The notes: generated from the letters alone by a model not told the origin. Shown: positions 14,598-21,018, counted from the stretch's first letter. The stretch: DNA of 26,632 nucleotides from a bacterium (GCA_030647845.1 JAUSIO010000035.1:1-26632), one strand, 5' to 3'. Translations and numbers: made by a program.

Positions 14598-14660
14598 ATT
14601 CTTTGCTATTACTCTTGCTTCAGAAACCCGACCTTGTTTCTTAGTCTATTAGACCGCCCC

Positions 14661-14688
14661 ATTGTACACGAAACTACGGGTATGTCCA
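14661..14688 (-). promoter_or_regulatory. Promoter of the cold-shock gene
   Basis: TGGACA (14688-14683), 16-nt spacer, TACAAT (14666-14661). Predicted start near 14654, giving a leader of about 57 nt. Confidence 0.65.
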
Positions 14689-14701
14689 GTGTACAGGCGC
14701 G

Positions 14702-14763
14702 TTGTGCATTTGGGACACAAGAGTAGCATTTATGGTAGAAGTTTTGGACGTCGCTCACAGGAG
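14702..14763 (+). promoter_or_regulatory. Promoter and RBS of the Cys-rich mini-protein
   Basis: TTGTGC (14702-14707), 16-nt spacer, TAGCAT (14724-14729); then AGGAG (14759-14763) 7 nt before ATG 14771. One of the few clear Shine-Dalgarno sites in the window; it decides the start. Confidence 0.55.
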
Positions 14764-14770
14764 AGTTGCG

Positions 14771-14971
14771 ATGGTCGACCGTTGCTTCTGTGGCGAGACG
14801 TATCCATGTGAAATATGCCTCAAAAATATCTGGATAGCCCAGCACCAGTGCGGATGGTGTGATGTTATTGTGGAAAATCTGGAAATCGTTGTGGAAGGGT
14901 TCGCTTTCTGTAACTATTTACACAGACATCTTTTTTTCGAAAAATACCCAGACTACAAAAAGAGCAGGTGA
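14771..14971 (+). CDS. Cys-rich mini-protein, possible zinc ribbon
   Basis: A 66-residue protein not assigned to any family I know. Cysteines are arranged as CFC, C-x2-C and CGWC (MVDRCFCGETYPCEICLKN ... QCGWCDVIVEN), with a fifth group near FCNYLHRHLFF, suggesting one or two bound zinc ions. Three independent signals support it: a promoter, a strong Shine-Dalgarno AGGAG 7 nt before this ATG, and a terminator at 14981-15010. The frame is open further upstream (ATGs at 14702 and 14732), but only this start has an RBS. Divergent from the cold-shock gene. Confidence 0.6.
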   Translation: MVDRCFCGETYPCEICLKNIWIAQHQCGWCDVIVENLEIVVEGFAFCNYLHRHLFFEKYPDYKKSR

Positions 14972-14980
14972 TCCATTTCT

Positions 14981-15010
14981 ACAGCCCCGCAATGCGGAGC
15001 TGTTTTTATT
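14981..15010 (+). terminator. Terminator of the Cys-rich mini-protein gene
   Basis: ACAGCCCCGC (14981-14990), loop AAT, GCGGAGCTGT (14994-15003), one mismatch, then TTTTATT. Confidence 0.8.
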
Positions 15011-15088
15011 GCCTAGTGAAGCGAGAAAAAAGAAAGTGCTTTAATTTTCTTTTCCGAGCGAGCGACGGCAATATAGGCTTAATACCCT

Positions 15089-15817
15089 CTATTGCCAGTC
15101 GGATTCGTTTATTGGGACAACCTCGGTGAGCTCTACCCCCGGGGCGGGTATCACGCACAACACCTTGCCAGCGATTTTAAAATCCTCGCGCAAAATAATC
15201 GGTTTAAACTTGGGGTCCTTCGACTCCGGCCAGAGCACCGTCATCCCCGGCTCCCCGCGGCTGCTGGGGCGGCGTTCGAGCCGCTTGACTGTAACCATGT
15301 CGTTGACTATTGCCGCCACGCGGTCGCCATTTTGCGCCTCATCGGTAAAGCGGATAAGCACATAGTCGCCGGTGTTGATGCCGGCATCGTTCATGCTGTT
15401 GCCTATCGCCCGCACGGCAACGATGTCGCCTCCGGCATCTTGCACAATCTGCCGGTCAATTTCTAAAAATTCGTCATGCCCTGTATTGCCTACGGCACCT
15501 CCGGTACTTACAGTACCTTCGGCTTGAGAAAAGACACTCAAATCATCGCAACCGACATTCGCCACCACGGGCACACTGACCGTGCCCCATCCGCCGTCGA
15601 CATTACGCAACTCGATATTGCGTTTGAGGCCACGGCGGCGTACGATGTAGCCCTTTTCTTCGAGTGTGTCGAGATACTGGGTCACCGTGCGCAACGAGCT
15701 AAACCCAAGGGTCGAGCGCAACTGCTCCAAAGTTGGAACCTCGTTTTTTCCCTGTACATGCTCTTTAATACTGCCCAAAACCCTCTGCTGTTTGTAGGTG
15801 AGTGGTTTGTGTATCAT
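15089..15817 (-). CDS. lexA: LexA-like SOS repressor (S24 peptidase)
   Basis: A 242-residue LexA-like protein. The N-terminal winged helix has YKQQRVLGSIKEHV and TLEQLRSTLGFSSLRTVTQYLDTLEEKGYI. The S24 domain has the catalytic Ser in RAIGNSMNDAGINTGD and Lys in DMVTVKRLERR. The expected Ala/Cys-Gly scissile pair seems to be Cys-Asp (VPVVANVGCDDLSV). Then comes a linker extended by a palindrome (GTVSTGG). The ATG at 15817 lies inside a perfect 18-bp palindrome that also covers the -10 box, so the gene is probably autorepressed. The frame extends 11 codons upstream, but promoter and operator rule that out. Confidence 0.87.
   Translation of the reverse strand: MIHKPLTYKQQRVLGSIKEHVQGKNEVPTLEQLRSTLGFSSLRTVTQYLDTLEEKGYIVRRRGLKRNIELRNVDGGWGTVSVPVVANVGCDDLSVFSQAEGTVSTGGAVGNTGHDEFLEIDRQIVQDAGGDIVAVRAIGNSMNDAGINTGDYVLIRFTDEAQNGDRVAAIVNDMVTVKRLERRPSSRGEPGMTVLWPESKDPKFKPIILREDFKIAGKVLCVIPAPGVELTEVVPINESDWQ
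15503..15517. repeat. Short palindrome inside lexA
   Basis: GGTACT-TAC-AGTACC, in the linker before the S24 domain; encodes part of GTVSTGG in a stretch that is longer than in other LexA proteins. Confidence 0.55.
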
Positions 15818-15829
15818 GTATACATGATA
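15812..15829. promoter_or_regulatory. Probable LexA operator over the lexA start
   Basis: TATCATGTATACATGATA is a perfect 18-bp palindrome. On the minus strand it contains the -10 hexamer TATCAT (15829-15824, preceded by TGT) and the ATG start (15817-15815). A repressor bound here would block RNA polymerase directly. Confidence 0.75.
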
Positions 15830-15869
15830 ACACACACATTTTGCGTGCAATACACAAGATACACAAATC

Positions 15870-15878
15870 TGTGGATAA
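15870..15878 (-). promoter_or_regulatory. DnaA box upstream of lexA
   Basis: TGTGGATAA, the reverse complement of the consensus TTATCCACA, 53 bp before the lexA ATG. Confidence 0.35.
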
Positions 15879-16081
15879 TTATTTTAGGTGCGTATGCTTG
15901 GAGAACAGCTCACCCACTTTGAGCTTGACCACGCCAAACAGGTAGATAATCTCCAAAATCCCCAGCGTGTTGACCAACAAAAAGATAATAAACCACCAGT
16001 AACTCCCCCGCCGCGCGCTGTGCCACCGCGCCAAACATTTCCAAAACAACGACCACCACCCCAACTGCCATTGTACATCAT
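15879..16081 (-). CDS. DUF5652-type small membrane protein, apparent frameshift
   Basis: The downstream frame (from TTG 16064) reads SLFWKCLARWHSARRG, then GSYWWFIIFLLVNTLGILEI and IYLFGVVK, the hallmark of the DUF5652 family, with one or two membrane helices and unknown function. That frame has no ATG. Just upstream, ATG codons at 16081 and 16078 in another frame read MMYNGSW, a fitting DUF5652 N terminus, with an extended -10 box (TGA-GATACT, 16095-16090) 8 nt before. The shift would occur at TTGGGGTGGTGG around 16055-16063. Either a mutation, a sequencing error, recoding, or translation from the TTG; I cannot decide. Confidence 0.65.
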
Positions 16082-16109
16082 ATGCAACTAGTATCTCACG
16101 CCCAACCCA

Positions 16110-16346
16110 TTAGCGCAAAAGCGAGGCCCCAGTCTCAAAAGCGTTACGTATCCACGGAATCTGGCCAAACCACGGTCCCAGTATCCCAAACGCAATGGTC
16201 GCAATAATTGCCGAGCCTATAAAAAAACCGATGCCGTAGATGATGCCTATCCACAACATCCTCACCAGCGAATTTTGCCGTACAACTTGCTTGTTGAGCA
16301 TTTCCAGATTTTCGATAATTTTGTCGCGCTGGTCCCCCAAAATCAT
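16110..16346 (-). CDS. DUF5665-like small membrane protein
   Basis: A 78-residue protein: an amphipathic N-terminal helix (residues 5-25, RDKIIENLEMLNKQVVRQNS) and one long hydrophobic segment with glycine-rich packing (MLWIGIIYGIGFFIGSAIIATIAFGIL). This helix-then-RxxxxGxxxGxGxxxG pattern fits DUF5665 proteins, whose function is unknown. The start is supported by an extended -10 box (TGG-TATAGT, 16360-16355) 8 nt before the ATG. It lies between the DUF5652 gene and a 44-residue hydrophobic peptide, each with its own promoter. Confidence 0.75.
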   Translation of the reverse strand: MILGDQRDKIIENLEMLNKQVVRQNSLVRMLWIGIIYGIGFFIGSAIIATIAFGILGPWFGQIPWIRNAFETGASLLR

Positions 16347-16355
16347 TTGCTACTA

Positions 16356-16490
16356 CTATACCATCCACACGAGCGTTTGAAAAAAGTGGAGTATGAGTTG
16401 GAGGATAGATATAAAGAAGTTGATGATGAGCGTAAAGAACTGGAGCAAAAACCCAAGCACCATCTGCAAAAAATTAATCACCGCGCTCAT
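16356..16490 (-). CDS. 44-residue hydrophobic peptide
   Basis: Starts MSAVINFLQMVLGFLLQFF and ends QTLVWMV; almost uninterrupted Phe/Leu/Ile, with no charged residue. The frame is open upstream to 16607, but an extended -10 box (TGC-TACAAT, 16502-16497) ends 6 nt before the ATG at 16490, which makes this short form credible. Family unknown. Its stop overlaps the promoter of the DUF5665 gene, and it is back-to-back with a toxin-antitoxin pair. It could be a membrane peptide toxin, a small regulatory subunit, or non-functional. Confidence 0.5.
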   Translation of the reverse strand: MSAVINFLQMVLGFLLQFFTLIINFFISILQLILHFFQTLVWMV

Positions 16491-16545
16491 GGCAATATTG
16501 TAGCATATTGAGTGTAGTGTTTTTGGTAATCCCCAGTTTGTGAGC

Positions 16546-16574
16546 TTGACTTGATATAGCGATTTTGCTATACT
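16546..16574 (+). promoter_or_regulatory. Promoter and operator of the toxin-antitoxin pair
   Basis: TTGACT (16546-16551), 17-nt spacer, TATACT (16569-16574) preceded by TGC. The inverted repeat TATAGC-N6-GCTATA (16555-16572) lies in the spacer and -10 box, where the HTH antitoxin would be expected to bind. Confidence 0.75.
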
Positions 16575-16616
16575 CCTCAGAGGTCGATAATTAGAAACAA
16601 AGGCCAACTTATTATT

Positions 16617-16973
16617 ATGGCCAACAAAAACAAAGTCCTAATCCTTGAATCGGTCAAAAAAGCTATCGAGGAACTGGAGCCACCACTCCAGGCCCGAATC
16701 AAAGTCGCACAGGAAGCTCTTGCTTCAGGAGATTTTCAGTCCGTATATACAAAATCCTTACAAGGGCCTATACGCGAATTGATCGTGCGACCTTACCGGC
16801 TGATCTTTTTTCTGAAAGAAAGAACCATCTACTTCGTCGGTATATTCAGAAAGAAAACCGCCAAAACTCCGCTTCAAGCGATAAGGAATTCCTTGTATAT
16901 CTACAAAACAATACAGAAAATAACAAAAAGCTCTAAAAAATCTAGTCATGAAAATGGTAGCCAAAAAAAATAA
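16617..16973 (+). CDS. HigB-type (phage Gp49-like) toxin
   Basis: A 118-residue RelE-superfamily protein. The diagnostic block is IRELIVRPYRLIFFLKERTIYFVGIFRKKTAKTPLQ in pieces: IRELIV, YRLIFFLKER, and FRKKTAKTP. Such toxins are ribosome-dependent mRNA interferases or related RNases held in check by a partner antitoxin. The last 26 bp overlap the antitoxin gene, so the Lys/Ser-rich tail is not conserved. Toxin-first gene order is typical for HigBA. Promoter with operator directly upstream; base composition AT-richer than the core genes, which suggests acquisition. Confidence 0.82.
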   Translation: MANKNKVLILESVKKAIEELEPPLQARIKVAQEALASGDFQSVYTKSLQGPIRELIVRPYRLIFFLKERTIYFVGIFRKKTAKTPLQAIRNSLYIYKTIQKITKSSKKSSHENGSQKK

Positions 16974-17274
16974 AATAAACAAAAAAAATAGCGCTACAAA
17001 ACTAGTGTGGTACACCGCCGAGCAAACCTTCAAAAAAGTATCTAAAAACAAAGTCTTCCAACAGGCGTATAAAGAAGAAACGGCACGGATCAAGTTGGCA
17101 AAACAGATTAGAGAATTACGTACTACCAGTGGGTTGACCCAAAGAGTGGTTGCCCAGCGAGCAGGTATGCCCCAATCGGTCATTGCTCGTGTAGAGGGCG
17201 GGGAACATGGCCTCTCGCTTGAAACTCTAAGTAAAATCGCGACTGTGTTTGGAAAAAAAGTGCAGTTAGTCTAA
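16948..17274 (+). CDS. HigA-type antitoxin (XRE-family HTH)
   Basis: A 108-residue protein with a C-terminal Cro/XRE helix-turn-helix: IRELRTTSGLTQRVVAQRAGMPQSVIARVEGG, followed by LSLETLSKIATVFGKKVQLV. The N-terminal 50 residues are basic and probably wrap the toxin. It starts at ATG 16948 inside the toxin gene (a second ATG is two codons later), so the two are translationally coupled. It probably represses the operon through the inverted repeat at 16555-16572. Two terminators follow. Confidence 0.85.
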   Translation: MKMVAKKNKINKKNSATKLVWYTAEQTFKKVSKNKVFQQAYKEETARIKLAKQIRELRTTSGLTQRVVAQRAGMPQSVIARVEGGEHGLSLETLSKIATVFGKKVQLV

Positions 17275-17284
17275 ACACGTCCCG

Positions 17285-17332
17285 CTGAAACAAAAACACC
17301 CACTTTTTATAGTAGGTGTTTTTGTTTTTCAG
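17285..17332 (+). terminator. Terminator of the toxin-antitoxin operon
   Basis: CAAAAACACC (17291-17300) pairs with GGTGTTTTTG (17315-17324), with outer CTGAAA/TTTCAG and an inner ACT/AGT extension. Confidence 0.8.
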
Positions 17333-17352
17333 GCTACATGTATCTCTATTCT

Positions 17353-17375
17353 ACCCCGCCGTTCGGCGGGGTTTT
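17353..17375 (+). terminator. Second terminator-like palindrome
   Basis: ACCCCGCCG-TT-CGGCGGGGT followed by TTT. Between the antitoxin and the convergent restriction gene; also resembles the GC repeat family found in genes. Confidence 0.75.
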
Positions 17376-17414
17376 AAATCAAATTTTTGAAAATCCGAGA
17401 TCTTGACCGAGTGA

Positions 17415-18011
17415 CTAAAAGCCTATCTTTTTCAAAATGTCTGTAAAGGCTACATATTCTATTTCGTGCTCTTTGTAGAAAGCCAAACTTTCTTGCAATT
17501 CTTTTGTCTGATTTGTCTTATCCAACAAGTCACCGAAGGCAAACTTCTCTCGAGCTTCATATTCTTGATATCCGACCAAAACTATCTGTAGTGGTTTTTT
17601 ATACAATCTTGGCAATTCTCCATATTTCAAAGGGACTCCGAGTATTTTTTCTCCTGCGGTGCCAGGAGTACACCAACTCCTTCCCTTTACTTCATAGACA
17701 TAATCATCGCATTCCAAATCTGGATCATACTTCTTATTTCTAAGAGAACTTTTTATGGGTTTAGTTTTTCTAACATTTTTTCTACCAAGTTTAATGAGCG
17801 CCTCCATAACTAAATCTTGGCAAAGCACTGTTGTCCACTGTTTACCTTCTGTTGTTTGAAGTACTTTATTACCCCATTCTTTTTCTATTTCTTTTGATTC
17901 TTTTAATTTCTTTTCACTTTCTGTATTTTTTAAAGAGATTTTAGTAATACCTTCGTAACACCATCGAATAACCTCTGGATTATCAAGTAAATTTGAACCA
18001 CTTTTATTCAT
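17415..18011 (-). CDS. Putative type II restriction endonuclease
   Basis: A 198-residue protein placed 2 bp after a DNA methyltransferase gene on the same strand. The probable catalytic core is PDLECDDYVYEVKGRSW (about residues 97-113), a PD-(D/E)xK pattern with E-V-K, followed by TPGTAGEKILGVPLKYGELP and IVLVGYQEYEAREKF, a layout seen in restriction enzymes with beta-class methyltransferase partners. The recognition site cannot be read from the sequence. AT-rich coding and the restriction-modification context suggest horizontal acquisition. The function rests on the motif and the neighbour. Confidence 0.72.
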   Translation of the reverse strand: MNKSGSNLLDNPEVIRWCYEGITKISLKNTESEKKLKESKEIEKEWGNKVLQTTEGKQWTTVLCQDLVMEALIKLGRKNVRKTKPIKSSLRNKKYDPDLECDDYVYEVKGRSWCTPGTAGEKILGVPLKYGELPRLYKKPLQIVLVGYQEYEAREKFAFGDLLDKTNQTKELQESLAFYKEHEIEYVAFTDILKKIGF

Positions 18012-18013
18012 AT

Positions 18014-18835
18014 CTATTTCTTCAAATCAGCGAAGCGTTTTTTTGATAATTCCAAGTAGTTTTTTTCTAAATCAATACCGATAAACTTCCGGTCATGCAT
18101 AGCTGCCGCAATACCGGTCGTCGAGCTACCAGTAAAGGGATCAAGAATGATATCTCCTTTGTTGGTACTTGCAAGCACTATGCGCTTGAGTAAATCGAGT
18201 GGTTTTTGAGTCGGGTGTTTGCCGTACTTTTTTTCAGCCGGTTTTGGTGTACCCATAGCCCACACCGAGCGCATCTGCAAACCTGGTTTTTTTAGTGCAT
18301 CTTCTGGCCAATGCCCTTCTTTCATAAGGTTGTAGTTAAAAGTATGCCTCGCTTTCTTCTCCTTCCGGGCCCAAATAAGTGTTTCGTGGCTAGCGGTAAA
18401 GAAACGACAACTTAAATTTGGAGAGGCATTTGGTTTAAACCACGCAACATCGTTGAGGATATGGTATCCAAGCGATTGTAGCGCATGGCCGCACTGGTAT
18501 ATCGAGTGATAGGTTCCACTCACCCACAAAGTACCGTTTGGTTTTAAAATTCTCTTGCATGCTTCCATCCACTGGTAATGAAAGGCGTAATCGTCTTGGA
18601 ATCCCCTGCTTACATCCCAATCTCCCTTGTTGACGCTCACCATCCGGCCAGCGTGCACTGTAAACCCTCCGTTGGAGAGGTTGTAGGGTGGGTCTGCAAA
18701 GACCATGTCTATAGAGTTTGCCGGGAGTTGATTGAGGAGCAAAATCGCATCTCCTTGGTACAAGACAAAATTACCTTTAACAAAGTAAGGCCGGTTTGCA
18801 ATAACTGACAAAATTTTTCTATCAGCAACTACCAT
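18014..18835 (-). CDS. Type II DNA methyltransferase (N6-A or N4-C, beta class)
   Basis: A 273-residue enzyme. Catalytic motif IV is MVFADPPYNLSNGG (about residues 43-56) and lies before the AdoMet motif I, LDPFTGSSTTGIAA (about 234-247), the order of the beta class. GKHPTQKPLDLLKRI is the usual motif X block. DPPY is most often found in adenine-N6 enzymes. It protects host DNA from the downstream endonuclease. The ATG at 18835 lies 7 nt after an extended -10 box (TGT-TACAAT, 18848-18843), so methyltransferase and endonuclease form one leaderless transcript with the protecting enzyme first. Confidence 0.9.
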   Translation of the reverse strand: MVVADRKILSVIANRPYFVKGNFVLYQGDAILLLNQLPANSIDMVFADPPYNLSNGGFTVHAGRMVSVNKGDWDVSRGFQDDYAFHYQWMEACKRILKPNGTLWVSGTYHSIYQCGHALQSLGYHILNDVAWFKPNASPNLSCRFFTASHETLIWARKEKKARHTFNYNLMKEGHWPEDALKKPGLQMRSVWAMGTPKPAEKKYGKHPTQKPLDLLKRIVLASTNKGDIILDPFTGSSTTGIAAAMHDRKFIGIDLEKNYLELSKKRFADLKK

Positions 18836-18884
18836 ACTGCATATTGTAACACCTACCTTGCACTAGCAAAGTTGGAGGACTCTA

Positions 18885-19601
18885 CTACTCAATGGGGACG
18901 CTTGTTACCGATTCAATTAAGGTCATAAAAGACTGTTTAACTTTTGTCCAGTCATGGACGTATAGCTGTATTTCATCCCCAAGTTTAAAATTTTTAAGAT
19001 TTGCATCTGCAATAAGTAGACGCGAGATAAACTCTTCATCAACGATTCCGCCTTTATGAACTATGATGTGCCTGCATTGTTGATAGAAAATTATCTGTTT
19101 TTGAATAGTAGCTTCGACAGTTATATCAACATTAAAATAATCCTTGAAAGACCGTTTGGTGCTTTGTAAGTCTTGAAAATTAATAGTATTGTCCTTATTC
19201 AATATTATTCTTCCTATATGATCCTGGGGTTGATAACTTAATGATGAGAGCTCTGAAAGAGAGATCCTTATTTTTGATAATTGCTTCTGATTTATCTCCT
19301 CATGGTGTTGTGCAGCATACTGGACAAAAAATCTTTCTAGGGCTGCTGATAGAGCGGAAACGCCTAGTACACAACACTGATTGTAGACTATTTTATAACT
19401 TGAACGAAGACTTTGATTATGTACCCCCTCAAGCGCTTTTATAATATTCTGGATCTTAGTTCTCTCAAGGTAATCTATTTTGGATGATTTCAATAATGGA
19501 CTCACGGTTCCAATGACATAAGTACGCATCCTGTCTGGGAATGCGACTAGCTCGTCAATATTCCCCAAAGCTCTTTCAAAATCTTCAAGGTAATTAGGCA
19601 T
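18885..19601 (-). CDS. HEPN-domain protein, putative RNase
   Basis: A 238-residue, largely helical protein. Near the C terminus it has CRHIIVHKGGIVDEEF, which fits the R-x4-H active-site motif of HEPN RNases (as in RiboL-PSP-type and related HEPN families). Residues 75-100 (QCCVLGVSALSAALERFF) match the expected first helix pair. HEPN proteins are common in toxin-antitoxin, abortive infection and restriction systems, and this one lies next to a restriction pair and close to HigBA. No cognate nucleotidyltransferase antitoxin lies beside it. ATG 19601 follows TGT-TAGGCT by 9 nt. Family call moderate. Confidence 0.6.
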   Translation of the reverse strand: MPNYLEDFERALGNIDELVAFPDRMRTYVIGTVSPLLKSSKIDYLERTKIQNIIKALEGVHNQSLRSSYKIVYNQCCVLGVSALSAALERFFVQYAAQHHEEINQKQLSKIRISLSELSSLSYQPQDHIGRIILNKDNTINFQDLQSTKRSFKDYFNVDITVEATIQKQIIFYQQCRHIIVHKGGIVDEEFISRLLIADANLKNFKLGDEIQLYVHDWTKVKQSFMTLIESVTSVPIE

Positions 19602-19677
19602 TCGAAATAAAGCCTAACAAATTCAAGAGATTTTGCTACCTCATTCGTCCGGACAAGCAGATGGGGCACGGAGCGGG

Positions 19678-19700
19678 GCCGCGGAACTTGTGTCCGCGGC
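19678..19700. repeat. Intergenic palindrome
   Basis: GCCGCGGA-N7-TCCGCGGC, eight pairs, between the HEPN gene and the Gmad2 gene. A GTCCGGAC palindrome lies nearby at 19647-19654. The rest of 19602-19735 shows no gene. Confidence 0.75.
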
Positions 19701-19735
19701 TACAGGTCTTCCATCCATTGTTTGCTTTTTGCATA

Positions 19736-20638
19736 TCAACGGATGCCACTGTCGCACGAGATGGCGACTTGGGTGTAGTCGATCTGGGCGACGGTTGCGG
19801 AGGTTTGCGTACATCGGGGCATTACTGCCCCACCCGCGGCGTCTACGATATACTCGCCCGGTGGGAGCGATATTTTAAATGTGCCGTCCGCACCAGTTGT
19901 TGCCGTAGCAAACGCGTGCACCGTGTCGCCAACGCGGTAGACCGAAACGGTTGTTTGGTAGGGTTTGTCGGCGCACGCAGGGTCGGGCGGGTCGCGCATC
20001 ACCGGGCAAGTTGGCCCAAGCATCACCGTGCCTTGTATACCGGAGTTATACGGGAGTATTCTGCCACCCCCGCCGCCTTGTGGGCACTCCGCAAACTCGC
20101 AGTTGGGGCCCATGCGCCCTACCGCCGAGCCGTCGGGGCAAAGCTTTACTTCCATAGTACACGCCACAGGAGGGGGTGTTGTAACCACTATTGTGTCAAA
20201 CACCACCGGGACTTGTAGTGCATCGTCGTGTTCTGGCAAGCCCGATGGGTTGTCTTTTTTGAGTAGTAACAAACCTTTGGCGCCGGAGAGGTTTTTAGCC
20301 ACTACAAACGTGAGTGTCGCGGTAAACGGGACAAACTCGCTCGTCATCCAATCACCCTGTGCGGTGGCAACACCATTTGCAACTGTGTTACCTGCTTGAT
20401 CTTGTAACACCACCGGAAAGCTCGCCTCGAAAAACCAAGAGCCGCGCGCCTGCCCACTTAGTGTGAGTGGGCTTTTGACTGTTTGGTTTGGCTGCGGCAT
20501 GTCGAGACGGATTAGGTCTTCTTTTTGTACCGCATTGCCGAGGTCTTGCACCGCGGGCAGTGAGGCGCCAAAGTACCACCACGCGCCAAGCGCAGTGGTG
20601 AGCACGACAACAGTAGCAATTGAGAGTGTCTGTTTAAT
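19736..20638 (-). CDS. Gmad2-domain surface protein
   Basis: About 300 residues: signal/anchor IKQTLSIATVVVLTTALGAWW, a Gmad2 Ig-like domain (IRLDMPQPNQTVKSPLTLSG to FVPFTATLTFVV), a Cys-rich insert CTMEVKLCPDGSAVGR with CEFAECP, a Gly linker, and a carboxypeptidase-regulatory-like beta domain (QGTVMLGP ... DGTFKISLPPGEYIV). It is exported and probably binds at the cell surface. Only a GTG at 20605 gives a standard start, but that removes the basic residue before the hydrophobic helix. An extended -10 box (TGC-TACACT, 20653-20645) lies 6 nt before ATT 20638, so I favour AUU initiation. Confidence 0.72.
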   Translation of the reverse strand: MKQTLSIATVVVLTTALGAWWYFGASLPAVQDLGNAVQKEDLIRLDMPQPNQTVKSPLTLSGQARGSWFFEASFPVVLQDQAGNTVANGVATAQGDWMTSEFVPFTATLTFVVAKNLSGAKGLLLLKKDNPSGLPEHDDALQVPVVFDTIVVTTPPPVACTMEVKLCPDGSAVGRMGPNCEFAECPQGGGGGRILPYNSGIQGTVMLGPTCPVMRDPPDPACADKPYQTTVSVYRVGDTVHAFATATTGADGTFKISLPPGEYIVDAAGGAVMPRCTQTSATVAQIDYTQVAISCDSGIR

Positions 20639-20667
20639 ACCACTAGTGTAGCATACGGAGTTTTTTG

Positions 20668-21018
20668 CTACCGCGCGCGCTCGAGCGCGCGGAGTTGCCT
20701 ACGCAAGCGCAGGTGGTTTGGGGTGGTGCGGGCAACGAGCGCCCAAAACTTTGGGGAGTGGTTAAACTCGGCAAGGTGGCACAACTCGTGCACTATGATG
20801 TAGTCGGTAATTTGGAGCGGCAGGTGCACCAGTTTGTAGTTGAAGTTGAGGTTGCCCAACTTTGAGCAGCTACCCCAACGGGATTTGTGGTTCTTTATAA
20901 AAACTCTGCCAACCGTGAGTTTGTAAAACGAGTTGTAGTGCGCGATGCGCGCATGCACGAGCGCCCGAGTGTCCTCGCGGCGGCGGATATATTCGCGCCG
21001 GTTGCGCCGCATCAACAT
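20668..21018 (-). CDS. YgjP-type (DUF45) metallopeptidase-like protein
   Basis: A 116-residue protein with the zinc motif HELCHLAEFNHSPKFW (H-E-x-x-H plus downstream H) and the family block KNHKSRWGSCSKLGNLNFNYKLV. This is the C-terminal core of YgjP/SprT-like proteins; full-length members have about 230 residues, so this is a short form. Exact activity unknown. I use ATG 21018; ATG 21012 and a TTG at 21027 are alternatives. It lies 12 bp after the VIT1 gene on the same strand and is probably co-transcribed with it. Confidence 0.78.
   Translation of the reverse strand: MLMRRNRREYIRRREDTRALVHARIAHYNSFYKLTVGRVFIKNHKSRWGSCSKLGNLNFNYKLVHLPLQITDYIIVHELCHLAEFNHSPKFWALVARTTPNHLRLRRQLRALERAR

Noticed and set aside
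14609..14845. 78-codon minus-strand frame overlapping the Cys-rich mini-gene
   Set aside because: No promoter or RBS in place, and it runs through the csp promoter; the plus-strand gene has signals and a terminator.
11127..15878. Replication origin
   Set aside because: Only two perfect DnaA boxes almost 5 kb apart, with no dnaA, dnaN or AT-rich unwinding stretch.
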